A DNA stretch of 64,000 nucleotides from Clitopilus passeckerianus (taxonomy: Eukaryota; Basidiomycota; Agaricomycetes; Agaricales; Entolomataceae). Below, piece after piece: positions 52,735 to 64,000 of this stretch. The position numbers and the translations under genes were made by a program. The notes below the pieces were generated by a model that saw nothing but the letters and a program-made list of their open reading frames with translations, did not search any database and was not told the DNA's origin. Position 1 is the first letter of the stretch, and each line of letters starts with the position of its first letter. Location: contig CALYLX010000156.1 in assembly GCA_944990035.1 (NCBI GenBank), positions 434,001 through 498,000 of the forward strand. Direction: 5' to 3'.

Positions 52735-52955
52735 CCACGAGCTGAGTTCCATTATCCTGTGCGTGCCAGTGCAGGTGCAGTTACTGTGGTGGCAGCGGCC
52801 TGTTTCGCAACGTCTGTGAGGAAGAGGAGGGAGCATTTGGTGCATGCTAATTGGTGTATCAGGAGGGAGAAATATGGAAAGGTTGCACAGCAGGAGCCGA
52901 AACCGGGGTCTTGTGAACAAGATGTTTTGAAATTGTAGTTCTGTGACCGCCTCAA
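52735..52955 (+). pseudogene. Truncated copy of the ferroportin 3' end
   Basis: The frame 52744-52938 (64 codons plus stop) matches the end of the intact ferroportin gene. Shared blocks include VRKRR, CIRREKY and SCEQD in the same order, and similarity continues just past the stop. Upstream of 52735 the match is lost, so the fragment lacks all membrane helices but the last part. It is a remnant of a tandem duplication, not a working transporter. Confidence 0.8.
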
Positions 52956-53285
52956 TTCTCCTAACAGAGCAGACTCACATGCCTACGAACGGCATGTATT
53001 CTCATCATCGTATGAACAAGCATTCCACAAGTAATGGCAAAGTACCATATTATTAAAGCACTTGCATATGGAACAAGCGAAGAGTATAACATCCAATTGA
53101 AGTAAATCAAATGAGCGGAAGGTATTTGCGTATCCCAAGGGGGTATATTAAAGAGATAGCGGGGGAACGAACGATAACCTGGGTAACAAGAGCAACTACC
53201 AGACATTTTGCACAGGAAACGGTATGATATATGCGGGGACGGGGGCAGGTATCCCAGCCAAGAAAGTGTCCGAACGAAGAGTCGC
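52956..53285. other. Short intergenic stretch
   Basis: About 330 bases between the ferroportin fragment and the septin stop codon. Nothing was recognised; it presumably holds the septin 3' untranslated region. Confidence 0.5.
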
Positions 53286-54734
53286 TTATCTCCTGTTTGT
53301 GCCCCGGCCATAGCCGACCTGGAGGTTGTCAAGCTCAGCCTCGAGCTGCTTAATGTTGCTGTGGGCCGACTCGAGATCCTTGTTGAGGCGGTCTCGTTCG
53401 GCGATGAGCTGGAATGCGAAGCAAGGTCAGCACAAGGGCACAAACTGTGAGAATGAAGAATACATACGTGCTGCTCCCATTGCCTGAACCTTGCTTCCTC
53501 GGCCTTGACTTGTTCGGTGAAGCGTTTCCTGAGAGCTTCCTCTTCTTCCTTGAATTTGGGGTTGTCGAGTTTCTTGACTTTGGGCTCGCCGAACTTGCGG
53601 GTCTCCATCTGTTGCTGGCGGTAGTTCTCGTAGTGCAACTCCTCGGAGGTTGAGATGAGGTCAAGCATGTGTGTGCGGATCAAGAGCGAACGGAGTTTCT
53701 TGAAATCGCAGTGGTTCTCGTTCTCAACTACGTAAATTGGAAGTTGGGTCAGTCGGTGGTTGAGGGGAGGAAATTTCGAAAAGGTTACCTTCAGCAACAC
53801 CCCAGAGGTATTCACGACCCTTGACGGTGCGGCCATCAGCGGTCTTCACATCGTCAGTCGAGCCGATGATGGAGAAAGGAATAGCATCGATGAGAGCGCG
53901 GACGTGGTCGGCATTTTCATCATCAGGCTCGATGGGAGGAGTGTAAATGCGAATGCCTTGGGCAGAAATGACCTCTCGCACGCGTTGCTTGAAGAGGAAG
54001 AGGTCGTTCTGGGTCAAAGTATCGGCTTTAGCGATGACAGGAATCAAGTTGACGCGTGTTCCCAAGCGTTTCATGATTTCAATATCGAGGGGCTTAAGAC
54101 TGGATGAAAAGCATGATTAGTTGTATTCAAATGTTGAAAAACAACTGCTTACGTGTGGCCAGTAGGGCGAATGAAGTAGAGACATGCGTGTACCCTCAGG
54201 TCAGTCTTCTCGCTGCGCTGAGGCTGCTGCTCCTGACGCATATAAGCTTCATGTTGGTCGTCAATGAACTCGACAATTGGGATCCAAGAGTCGCGGTTGT
54301 TGACATAGTCACCGAAACCAGGTGTGTCAATGACGGTGAGCTTGACTTTGAATTGCTTCTCCTCAAGCTCAGCCTTGATAATTTCAACCTCAGTCAGTTT
54401 GTCAAGCTGCTTGAAGTGACGCTTGTTGTAGTTCTTGACTGGGTACAGCTCCGTCGAGAACAGCGTGTTGATGAGGGTGGTCTTTCCGAGTCCAGACTCG
54501 CCTGAAACGCGCAAATATTGAGTTCTTTCCGTACATTCTTGGCATTCCGAGAAGTACATACCGACAACCATGATTGTAAAGTGGGCACCGCGCTTGGCGA
54601 CAATCTTGTGCCTCTAAAGAAATGTATTCGTGTCAAACCACCTGCCTACTTGAACTGGCGCTTTCGACACAAAGGCTTACCTGGTTGGGGAGGTTGGCAA
54701 TACCAATGCCATCGAAAGAAGGAACTGCGGACAT
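53286..54734 (-). CDS. CDC12: Septin, CDC12 type
   Basis: Six exons, 54681-54734, 54562-54613, 54153-54501, 53789-54099, 53468-53727 and 53286-53408, give 382 residues. After GIGIANLPNQ comes a polybasic RHKIVAKRG lipid-binding stretch, P-loop GESGLGKTT, DTPGFGDYVNN (G3), AKAD (G4), then the septin unique element with HCDFKKLRSLLIRTHMLDL. A C-terminal coiled coil follows (LRKRFTEQVKAEEARFRQWEQ onward to the end). Order, the short N-terminus and QEQQPQRSEKTDLRVHACLYF fit fungal Cdc12 (AspC) better than Cdc3, Cdc10 or Cdc11. Septins assemble into filaments at the bud neck, septum or hyphal tip. The start codon at 54734 gives the usual short N-terminus. Confidence 0.95.
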
Positions 54735-55850
54735 TTTGTGTGCTACGGCGGGGACAGCGACGACGACGAGCAAAAACCCAAAGTTGACAGGTGGCCACAG
54801 AAGGTAATGATGTTTGTCGATGTTTACTCGCACAACTTCGCACGATGGTACGTCGGACTTCGGAAGTTGTCCTAGATAGGGATAGGCTAGAAACCTTAAG
54901 CTTACTCAAAATCATCAAGGGGATTCTGCAAGAAATGCAACAGAGATATCTTTGAGATAGAACTCAGTGTCCTCAAACACTTACCACCTGGAGAATCCTC
55001 TACACCAGTAGGTAGTAGGCGATGCTAGCCCTCGACCTGTAGATTCATTGCTTGCGATTCTCACTGCATATGCAGCAGAGGCCAAACCTCTCAAGGACTG
55101 CTGAGGCTCCGCTCTCAAGAATTATAACTTCTGCTGTGACTAATACACTATTTAACTGATGCTTCCGCGGCCTCTTCTATGCTCCCAAGTTGAACGTCTT
55201 ATTGCCAAACGGGGTGGTACTTGTCCTTCGAGTTGTATCATACACAAAGGCGAATTTACAGAAGAAACTGAATGCCATTTTCTTATCCTTTCTTGAACCT
55301 CGCAAGAAATAAGCGTTGACCAGGCAGCGGCTCCTTGTGAAAGTTGATTCTTCCTGGCATATGAAAGCGATGCTACTCATCCGATCGGCATCTTCGAGAA
55401 GTCATTACCGCGGAGGAAAGAACGCCTCCTTTGGAGCGGTCATCCAGCCAGTAGGCAAACATACCTTAAACAGCGCATATAGATGCAGCTTGTACCTCCG
55501 CAATGCCATAGCCTTTCCTCGAGCCTTCGTCATTAGCTGTAACCGGCATCTGCAATTATGCGGGAACATGCGACCCTCTTGTCGAAAGGGGCCGCCCATG
55601 GAGATTCTTTGACGCTGTTGAGTTCATACCACAACTATCTAGTAGTATCCTTGGAATCGCTGTTTCTTTCCTCTTACATTTCCTTCGTCAGCCCTCTATG
55701 CAGGATGGATGACATCACATCAGTCGACTTCGAAATGCCCCTAACTCGTCTATAAAAGCCGGCCCTCTTCCTGTCTGCCTCCCATCGTTCTCTTTCCTTT
55801 CTACCACCACAACAAACTAGTCTCCTATACATACTATACACGCTTTCGTA
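54735..55850. other. Divergent intergenic region, septin and DUF5648 gene
   Basis: About 1.1 kb with no supported gene. The right end is a clear promoter with a TATAAAAG, a C/T-rich leader and CACAAC-type start region before the DUF5648 gene. Confidence 0.5.
55751..55758 (+). promoter_or_regulatory. TATA box of the DUF5648 gene
   Basis: TATAAAAG lies about 93 bases ahead of the start codon, followed by a pyrimidine-rich leader. This spacing is typical of highly expressed fungal genes. Confidence 0.6.
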
Positions 55851-57037
55851 ATGCATTTCAAGCTAGTCTTGCTCGCTGCTCATATTGGCTTCGCTCTTGC
55901 TACCCCTGCTGGCTCAGGGTTGACTGGTAACGCCAACGCCCTTCAGGTAAGATCTAATACGTCGTCGTCGTCGTCAGCCCGAGCTCACTCTTGATACAGG
56001 CTAGGGATGCCCCTCAAGGCGATCATTCTGCTTCTTCGTATGGCGATGGCGCCTACGACGGCAAGAAAGATGATGGCTACGACAAGTCGGACAAGAGCCA
56101 CGCCTACGATGACGGGTCCTGGAACCCCAAGAAGTACGACGGCAAGTCGGGCCCGGATAATGGCCACGCCTATGGTGATAACAAGGATGGCGACCATAAG
56201 GATGGCGGCGACCACAAAGATGGGTCCTATAGGAAGGGATACGACAGCAAGGACCACAAGGACGATTCGTACCCTCATGGACAAGACTCATATAACCCTG
56301 GTCATCTCAAGCAAGATACGGACCAGAAGACAGGTTCTGGGCCATCCGATCCCCCTCATGAGGTGAACAAGCAATGGAACGGCGGGAACTCCGACTACTA
56401 TGGTCAGGACAAGGGCAAATACGATAACTCCCACTACGATCAGCATGGCAAGGATTACGTCCAGCCGCACAAGGATGATCATTCGGGAGACTGGTCCAAC
56501 AAACAGGACGATTACAAGCCCAAGGGCTACGACAAGGGGTGGTCCGACCATCATGATGACCACGCCAAGGGGTACGAAAAGGGCAAGGGGTACGACAAGG
56601 GGTACGCTCCCAAGTACGACCAGGACTCCTATAAGCCCAAGGCCTACGACGAGAATCACTGCCCTGACCGTCAGCACGCCGTTCCCTTCCATCGCCCGAA
56701 TGATGAGCATGATATTATCGGGTACTTCTTCGACCATCAAGAGCACCAGACCTATCACCTCTTCGCCATCCACAACGAGCACACCGATCAGTACTTCTAC
56801 ACCATCGACCTTGCCGAGAAGATCATTTACATGAAGCAGTTTGGTTTCGAGAAGGACAAGGGCGTCGTCGGATACATCTTCCATGATTATGCGTGCGGCG
56901 GTGTTCCTCTTTACCGAGTCTTCAACCGCCATGAGTACAAGTACTACTTCACTACCTCGGACGAGAAGAGGCAGGAGAAGCTCGGTGCTGGATGGGAGGA
57001 TGGTGGGATCACTGGTTACATCTATAAGCCTTATTAG
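55851..57037 (+). CDS. Secreted DUF5648 protein with Lys/Asp/Gly/Tyr-rich tract
   Basis: Two exons, 55851-55946 and 56000-57037, give 377 residues. A signal peptide covers about 1-17 (ends FALA). From about 33 to 245 the chain is low-complexity, dominated by Asp, Lys, Gly, Tyr and His, with many YD, HKD and KGYDK-like units and almost no hydrophobic residues. The last ~125 residues form a compact domain with repeated GYxF, HQTYHLFAIHN, DQYFYTIDLAEK, VPLYRVFN and YYFTTSDEK motifs. That is the DUF5648 beta-propeller-like repeat (HxYT..E pattern). The function of this domain is unknown; the tract could bind metal, chitin or wall polymers (inference). The single intron holds a short GTC repeat near 55962. 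A long antisense frame here is only a product of the biased composition. Confidence 0.9.
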
Positions 57038-57417
57038 ATTATTAATCTGCACTGGTGCATAATACGTAGTAGTAGAAGGACTTTTTTATAATTTCGTTAT
57101 CTCGCCTTTAATAATTAATACTTGAACGATCTCCATACCACTGGGTGACGAAGGCGGGTTTGGGGATGGAAGATTTGCACGAAGCCAAGCGACTTGCCAA
57201 GCGATGTCAAAGCGCTTCCGATCTCCGAAAGCCCATCCGAAAAGCAATCAACAAAGAAAATCAACAAACATCGCGTCAATAACAACAAACAGACGCGTAC
57301 AATCCACTCCAATAAAGGCGCGATGCAATCAACGCTGTCTCCTTACCTCGCTACCACCACCACCACCAACCACCAACACCACCAACAACCCCACCCCACT
57401 TTTTACTACTCTCAACA
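57038..57417. other. Promoter and leader of histone H4
   Basis: About 380 bases between the DUF5648 stop codon and the H4 start. The last 70 bases are a CCA/ACC-rich leader typical of strongly expressed fungal genes. No divergent H3 gene is present. Confidence 0.5.
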
Positions 57418-57896
<479 letters not shown>

Positions 57897-58402
57897 ACAG
57901 CTATCGAAGCTGTGCCACCTTCCCTTCCCTATATCATTATGCTTTGCGCCTTGTATTCCCTAGGAATGTACTTTATCTTGATGTAATAATCTATGCTACC
58001 ATGCATGTATGAATACAAAAACAGCTTTCGACTGTACATCTGTGAAAATGACTCGAAGCCTCTCAAAGATTCGCTTCCGCTGGCTATAGCTATTGAGCCT
58101 GGGGGACAGATGACTACGGCATGTGATATGAGTGCTCTACTTGGGCAGCTTGCTTGAGAGAGACCTGGGTGACTATCTTTCGGGATAAACACTCGAGACG
58201 TAGCCGTAGCATGGATAGTTAAGAAACTCCGGCTTCGTGTTGTGGCTGATAGAGCGGGTCGATACAAGAATACGTGGGGAGATAATGGATACCAAAGAAA
58301 TATTCATTAAGTGATATATAGAAGAAATACATTAACGAGAATGTTTAAAAAAACCAAAGTCCGAGAGCTCATGAACAAAACTAGAAGCTGGCCGAAGGTA
58401 AG
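57897..58402. other. Convergent 3' intergenic region
   Basis: About 500 bases between the H4 and short-chain dehydrogenase stop codons. No gene was recognised. Confidence 0.5.
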
Positions 58403-59729
58403 CTAATGATCTACAGAAAGGTATTCAGCAACGATCGCCTTCACCCGTGGGTCAATCTTCTCCAATGTAGGGACGAGCTCGGCCTGTAGGAATCAACTAG
58501 TTAGTCAAAGAACAGTCACGGCGTTGATCTAAACTCACCCAATACGCCTCCCTAGCCTTCCTCCCATCCAGACTCACGACATTATCGCCCGCTTCATTAA
58601 TCTGGCAGCAACTCAAATACGCGCCCCTCATCTGGTCTTCATTGCCTCGCCCGCCGATTGCACCATGCACGAGAGTCCTCGAGCCCACTTCGGTCTTCCT
58701 GGACAACAGGATTTCTGCCAGCCGTGTGACCAACCAGACGGCGAGACCCAAAGAACGGAAGCCTCGACGAAGCTTGGAATCGGAGAAGCCTGGGTTGACA
58801 GTGTTGATTATGGGTGCTGATGAGCTGTAGCCGAGGCGGGCGGTTAGTGAACGGGCGAAGTAGATTTCAAGAACTGCGGAGGCCGAGTCAGAAGGAGGTT
58901 GAAAAGATAACGAAGATGTTGTGGAGGTATACATACGTTTGGTGTCGTTGTAGCGTCCTTTCATAATCCTGAAGATGGCATATATTCAAGTAGTTGTCAA
59001 TATGGAGTGAATAGGCACGTACTCTTCGGTACAGTACTTTTCACTTCCGTATGTCTCCAGGAAGTGCCCACTGTGGAGTAATCCATGGTCCAGCTTCGCT
59101 AGCATGTGGATTTCACTGGACACAATGGTCACTCGAGGGATTATGTTGTATTTCTTGCCAGTCTTGATCAGGTGAGGCAAGAGAAGGATGGCGAGAAGAG
59201 CAGGAGAAAGGCAGTTTATTTGAAGACTAATTGTCAGCCAAATGTGAGTGAGGCTATTAGAATAAAGGTGTGTTGCACGACTTACGAGGTTTCCCAGCCA
59301 TCATCAGTTCGCTGAGATGATACCGGGAGCGTAGAAGCGTTCTCAAGGAGAATGTCAAGCCTTTCTCCCTCTTTCTCAAACCGATCAGCGAAGGCCTTTA
59401 CTGAATCGAAGCTAGCGAGATCGATAGTCCATAACTCGATGCTTTGAAAGCCTGTGGCGTCTTTGAGTCCTAGCGGTATTATTAGTCGCTAGTCGCATGA
59501 ATAGAGGCATCAACTTACTCTTCAATGCGCTTCTACTCTTCTCAGAATCTCGGCAGCCCAAAATGAGCTTTCCCGGATTCATCTTTGCGAAGTGCTTGGA
59601 TGCCTCAAAACCGAGTCCAGAATTGGCGCCTATTACGACGACGGTTTTGCCAGTCAAGTCAACCGGTGAGACAGGTGGAATAGTGCTGTATTGCTCGTAG
59701 ATGAAGCTCCCAAATGTGAACTTGGCCAT
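58403..59729 (-). CDS. Short-chain dehydrogenase/reductase
   Basis: Six exons, 59519-59729, 59286-59469, 59023-59226, 58937-58968, 58539-58873 and 58403-58483, give 348 residues. A Rossmann fold opens with VVVIGANSGLGFEASKHF (the TGxxxGxG motif with Ala for Thr), then LILGCRDSEKSRSALK, which suits NADP preference. The NAG motif appears as ENAS. An IVSSEIHM strand follows, and the catalytic Tyr-x3-Lys is YNDTK. The C-terminal half is longer than classical members and resembles retinol-dehydrogenase/WW-oxidoreductase-like fungal proteins. The substrate is unknown. The start MAKFTFGSF was preferred to an ATG 39 bases upstream because it matches the usual start of such proteins. Confidence 0.9.
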
Positions 59730-60897
59730 TGTACGGTGTGGAGAGACGTCGAGAGTTTCCAAGGGCAAGCGCTTTGCTGAATGAACCGTCAGAGAACCAG
59801 GTCTTCATTTTATAGTCATGATTCTACCCATGTTCTTTGGCTGACATGACAAGGAACGAGTCCGAAGACAGCCACAGAAACGCGTTGAACATGATAGAAA
59901 TCTGGATTGCTGTCAAGAGTTTCTGCGGTTGGGTCATCCTGAGATGTCAGCGCAAGTCAACCGAGTGAGATTGTAGACAAAAGGAAAGGTGCCGGCCGAG
60001 GTCGTCATCGGATCACATTCTGCTTTTGGTAATTTCAACCGGCGACCCATCAATCAGTCATCCTCATTTCCCTGCCACTGCTTTCAGGCGAGCTTATCCT
60101 TAATATGCGTCGATGACCAGATTTCTATTGTGTTCTAGGCCAGTAAATCAGAGCGATTAAGTCAATGTAAGATAACATGGCCAAATTTGCGATGTATATA
60201 CCCATTTAACAGGTAAAAGTTCCGATACGCCACTCGTTCCTGGTGAGTTACCTCCCGCCGTAATTAGGGGCACTTTCTTTCATCACATTTCACTGTAGCT
60301 AATGCTTACAGTGAACACTCAAGTATGCATAACTCATTGAAGCTTTGGGCACCGGAAATGAAGCCATGGAAGAAAGAAGGAACAAAAGCACTGAATAAGG
60401 GTATCCTTTGTTTGGCGCCCACTAAATCATTAGCCTAATCGGCGGATGTAGCCAGGGCTAGGGAGCACAAGCACCCACACGCTCACACACCCTCCCAAAT
60501 ACAATAGGGAGCCTCGTTCTTCGTCGACGGGACCCTTCCAAAAGTGGTTTAGCGCCCGCGAAGGCATTCTATCGCACTTGCAAACAACAGAGGAGAAGAA
60601 AAGGCCTTGTATATGTCCCTCCATTGGTCAGGTACCCGTAGGTGCTGGAACTAATGCAGTCTAAGTTATAACGGTGACTGCAGAACTGCATTTCACTCCC
60701 CAGTTTCCGATTTCGGCAACTACACCATATCCATCCTACAACGATTGTAACTGTAAGTGACTCGTTGTGCTGGGACGCAACTACTCTAGGAACCGTACTT
60801 AAACCTTGGCTCTTCACGGCATACGTCTCTCAATACGTTTCCCAGCGACTGATACCGCTTATCTCGCCTCTCCCTCGTACCCGTCTGCCAATCCCCA
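59730..60897. other. Divergent intergenic region
   Basis: About 1.2 kb between the dehydrogenase and the C2HC protein gene, transcribed apart. No frame, RNA or repeat of note was found. Confidence 0.5.
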
Positions 60898-62325
60898 ATG
60901 GCGCAAGCACGCAATCACAACTGCTCCTCTGACTACTGCGTTCGCAAGCATACACCCAGATACTTATCGCCTTCAATAAGTTCCCTAAACGACCAGATAT
61001 CAGCTACCTCAAGTCGGTCGCCTGAAACTGAACTTCTTGCTCCTCCGTCGGACTATGCCAGCGCTGGACAGAAGCGGAAAGTGGTGCCAGAGTCCTCAGG
61101 CAGACCTTTTTCCCCAAAGAAGCGAAAAACTCCGCAAGGTAGGCGGTGTTGGCCCACGTCTCAAGGATAGCTCTCTAACATTTTCGAAAGTCAATCTCAC
61201 CCCAGAACGATCAAGTCTTTCCTCCGACAACTATGTGCTGTTAAGAAATGGACAGTCGACTTCTCGTACCCAAGGGACCGGAAGAGATGCCGGTAAGCTT
61301 CTGTGTGCACCTGTCCATTTTACAGAACTGATTGTGAAATTCTCTGATCAGAGGGAGGATCAGCAAGACAGCAATCCGAAGATAATAATTTTGGGACTTG
61401 TTTCTCGCTAGAATTCCCCAACAAATCCGGGACAGAGACGACTACGGCGAGAAAGACTCCCAGGAAATATGCAATCGATGCTACTATGCGTGCATTGGAC
61501 CTGCTGGAAAGAGAGATGGTCGCAAAACTGACGGAAGACCACGTGCAGTGCGTGGCTTGTACTGAATTTATTAAAATGGACAATCGAGGGAAGAAGTTCG
61601 GGAGGTCGAACTGGAATAGGCATGAGACAAATTGTAAGGCAATCAAATTACTCGAGAAACAGCGCGAGATGGTGAGCCATCTTTCCTTCCTTTATGTCTG
61701 CATGAACCATTTCTGATCGTCCTTCCCTGGCCAGGGTCATCTCGCAGCTGAAGAAGAGGACGCCCTCTCCGGGCACAGAATGAGAGCACGAGCGACCAAC
61801 AGAAGGAAAGCGAGAGACTGCAAGAGGGTGGAGCTGGACAACGAAGATCTCAACATTTTGGCGAATCGATATCGACGAACAACAGGCATGACCTTCCCTT
61901 ATCATCACAAACTAAGGGATGTCGTCCCTGTGGTGTTGCCTACCGCTTCAAAGGAGACCTACTTTCCCAAAGCATCAATGTCGAAACCATGTATTAACAT
62001 GGACACAAAGCCACCTCGAGAAGCTTCTTATGGCTCAGATTTGGAAACGGACATGGAAGACGTGGGGCCATGGTCGCTTATGCATTCAGCATCGAGTTCG
62101 ACCCGGTCGTCTCCCTTCCTTATGACGCCACGGACGATCACTCGAACATCGCTCCCACCTCTAGATGTAGTCTCGTGGGATGAGCACACGGAGGCCCCTT
62201 CGGATACATTGTTAGTGCCTCAACATAGGTTCCATAAAAAGAGCCCTTCCAGTGTGAGGATACCCAAAACCCGATATAACGTTCTTGATGATCCTGAGGC
62301 GGTTCGAAGACCTGGGAGCGATTGA
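60898..62325 (+). CDS. Putative nuclear protein with C2HC-like finger
   Basis: Four exons, 60898-61138, 61191-61292, 61352-61671 and 61735-62325, give 417 residues. The N-terminal third is Ser/Pro-rich with basic KKRKTP and QKRKV patches that could be nuclear localisation signals. Around 195-225 lies CVACTEFIKMDNRGKK followed by W-x2-H-x4-C, a likely zinc finger (C-x2-C...H-x4-C). A basic helical region with RMRARATNRRKARDCKR follows, then a long disordered Ser/Pro/Thr tail. DNA or RNA binding is inferred from the finger and basic region. I do not recognise a named family. The first intron ends at an AAG with a good CTAAC branch site; phases agree throughout. Confidence 0.7.
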
Positions 62326-63042
62326 CTCCGGAGTCTCCCCGAGGGGAAGAAAGGCGAAGCTTAACACTATTGTTTCTTGCTAATGCATGGACTACACTAC
62401 GGAGCAATTAGTGATATGTAAATTCAGTAATGCGGTCTCCTAATAATAATAGGCGAGAAGAGAAATGGCATATCCAGTCCATTTTAATTTTATGCGAGCT
62501 TCATACCTCTGCAGTGGAACTCGGTGACCGGTGTTGCTTTTTGTTGCCGCGAACGTCTCGTCAAGTGGCTTAGGCAGTTGCGCCACCCGACATCCAACAC
62601 AGCCGGTCGAACACGGCAAATTTGGCAAGCATCCGATAGGCTTCTCCGGGCTATGTAAACAGCTTGAGTGAAATCATCGCATAGCCTTGTTCTTCCGGAA
62701 ATAGCGAGCGGAAATGCTATGATATCAACGTCCAAAAGAGGTACAATGGCACCGGAGCTACGACTCTTTTGTTCTTTTGTCGGGGGCTAGAGAAATAGAC
62801 ATAAGTAATAAAATTTAAAGAATAACACTGGCGCCTGCATGTGTACAGAAGTACAAATGCTAGCCTCGTTTCTCGACGACGAGCTCGTTCAGTCAATGAT
62901 CATCGAAGGCCACCGTAAAAGAGGCGCTTGTTGTCTATCTGAAGTCTTTATCTATCGAACAAGCGCTATCCACGCGCCTAATAATTAGCCTGTCGATAAC
63001 ATACGAGAATAAATGCGATAACGACGCGCGTAGACGTATAAC
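62326..63042. other. Intergenic, nothing recognised
   Basis: About 720 bases between two genes on the same strand. Short frames only; its right end is the promoter of the last gene. Confidence 0.5.
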
Positions 63043-64000
63043 ATGAGCCGGGTGACCACGCGTCCATTGCCATTTTCGACCTCCCGCCCTTCCATACAGA
63101 TATCACACCGCTTTGGAGCTCTTCCTGTCAAAAGTGAACAGCCTGACGAAATCGAAACCCGAAAGGGACTGGAAGCGTGGTTGCTCTTTCAGCAGTATTT
63201 AATCGCGCTCTTCCGGAGCCACTGCCCAACAAACTCGAATATCTACTTCTATTCCCCACCATCTTCTTACTTGCAACTGAGATCTATTGAATACATGAGC
63301 GACCGATACCACGTAGGTAGCTGTCATGGTATGACATGCCTGGTTAAACACCGTCCGTCACGAAGATATGGAGACCGGTCCCCATCTTTGCCCACAATGC
63401 CTCACCCTCCTCGCGAAAGTCAAACTAGGAATCTACCGCGGATGGGTTACAGACAGATCAGGGCACCCGAATCTGTCAGGCAATCAGGTATCTGTAACGC
63501 GTGAGGACATACGTTCATATTAGTGCCACTCATGATCTGAATATCTGAACACAGACCTCGCCTGCCGCCCTCTATTCCGATTCCGACCAGTTGGCGTGGG
63601 CAGCAGAGCAGGCAGATGGGAATGGAGAGCCCCGTCGCTGGTCCGTCGAGGATTCCTTCAGGTATGTGGCATTGGATATACGCCAGTATGTGGGCTAAAT
63701 TGGTGAACGCGGAAGGTCAAAACCCTGTGTATCTTGACGCGTCGTCTTCGCCTAGATCCGGTCGCACACCAACAGCACCCACAGATTCTACTGGGAAGCG
63801 AAAGCGAAATGTAGACGAGTTGGAGAAACAGACAGAGCCGAGCAAATCCAAGAGTAAGTTATCCCAGGATTCATACAGAGGGTTCGTCTGAGTACCTCCA
63901 TCGGCAGAACCCCGACAGAAGAAAGACTTTACAGTCGGATACCCCTTCCAGAGTGGGACCACAGGAACGACAGCGCGTAACACCCAACGAGAAAACGTCA
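63043..64000 (+). CDS. CxxC-motif protein, incomplete at the right edge
   Basis: Five exons can be followed: 63043-63316, 63366-63487, 63555-63661, 63756-63853 and 63908 to the window end. All are in phase and give about 230 residues so far. The N-terminal part has a hydrophobic helix-like segment (LEAWLLFQQYLIALF). Exon 2 encodes HLCPQCLTLLAKVKLGIYRGW, where CPQC could be half of a zinc site or a redox motif. Later exons are Ser/Pro/Thr-rich with a basic KRKRNVDEL stretch that may be a nuclear signal. No family was recognised. The rest of the gene lies outside the window, so any domain beyond residue ~230 is unseen. Confidence 0.6.

Noticed and set aside
56288..57052. 254-codon minus-strand frame with hydrophobic, membrane-like residues
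   Set aside because: It is the exact antisense of the Lys/Asp/Gly/Tyr codons of the DUF5648 gene; such bias automatically gives Val/Leu/Ile-rich antisense frames. No splice or promoter support.

Overview
This window is nuclear DNA from a filamentous basidiomycete, most likely an Agaricomycete. Almost every gene is cut by short introns of about 48-65 bases (one to ten per gene) with GT-AG borders. The gene set also points this way: a basidiomycete-type 7-TM orphan, a DUF5648 protein, a ferroportin-like transporter, a Cys-rich anchored surface protein and a CDC12-type septin. I rebuilt the exon models by hand. In each model the exon lengths add up to an open frame and the splice phases agree, which is the main support for the coordinates given. 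No rRNA, tRNA, CRISPR array or intact transposon was recognised.

Layout. 1-10.8 kb is gene-poor: a block of old tandem repeats (1.9-2.8 kb), one 7-TM membrane protein gene (4.15-5.69 kb), then 5 kb with no convincing gene. 10.8-12.7 kb holds a divergent pair, a single-pass membrane protein and an HNH-domain protein. A second gene-poor stretch leads to a DMATS-type aromatic prenyltransferase (16.97-18.86 kb) and a secreted chitin-binding-type-4/LPMO-like protein with tiny exons (20.77-21.80 kb). 22.8-26.7 kb holds a zinc-ribbon DnaJ-X co-chaperone convergent with cytoplasmic tyrosyl-tRNA synthetase. A phi-class-like glutathione transferase follows at 29.4-30.3 kb.

30.9-41.1 kb holds three tandem copies of an MFS sugar (possibly inositol-type) transporter on the minus strand. 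Copies A and B share the same intron layout and duplicated promoters. Copy C is older and lacks two of the introns.

43.3-64 kb is gene-dense. In order it carries the DEAH helicase PRP43, a Cys-rich GPI-type surface protein, the ribosome-biogenesis WD40 protein YTM1, a ferroportin-like transporter, an unrecognised 262-residue gene next to a broken copy of the ferroportin 3' end, septin CDC12, a secreted DUF5648 protein with a long Lys/Asp/Gly/Tyr-rich tract, histone H4, a short-chain dehydrogenase, a C2HC-finger nuclear-type protein, and a CxxC protein that runs off the right edge.

How the genes relate. PRP43, YTM1, TyrRS, DnaJ-X, H4 and septin are housekeeping genes. The prenyltransferase stands alone, with no synthase or tailoring genes beside it, so no biosynthetic cluster is visible. 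The secreted and surface genes (LPMO-like, Cys-rich anchored, DUF5648) and the transporter array look like lineage-specific accessory functions for nutrient uptake and the cell surface. No wholly new multi-gene system could be shown. The most unusual items are the solitary prenyltransferase, the micro-exon LPMO-like gene, the transporter array with intron and promoter differences, and the DUF5648 secreted protein.
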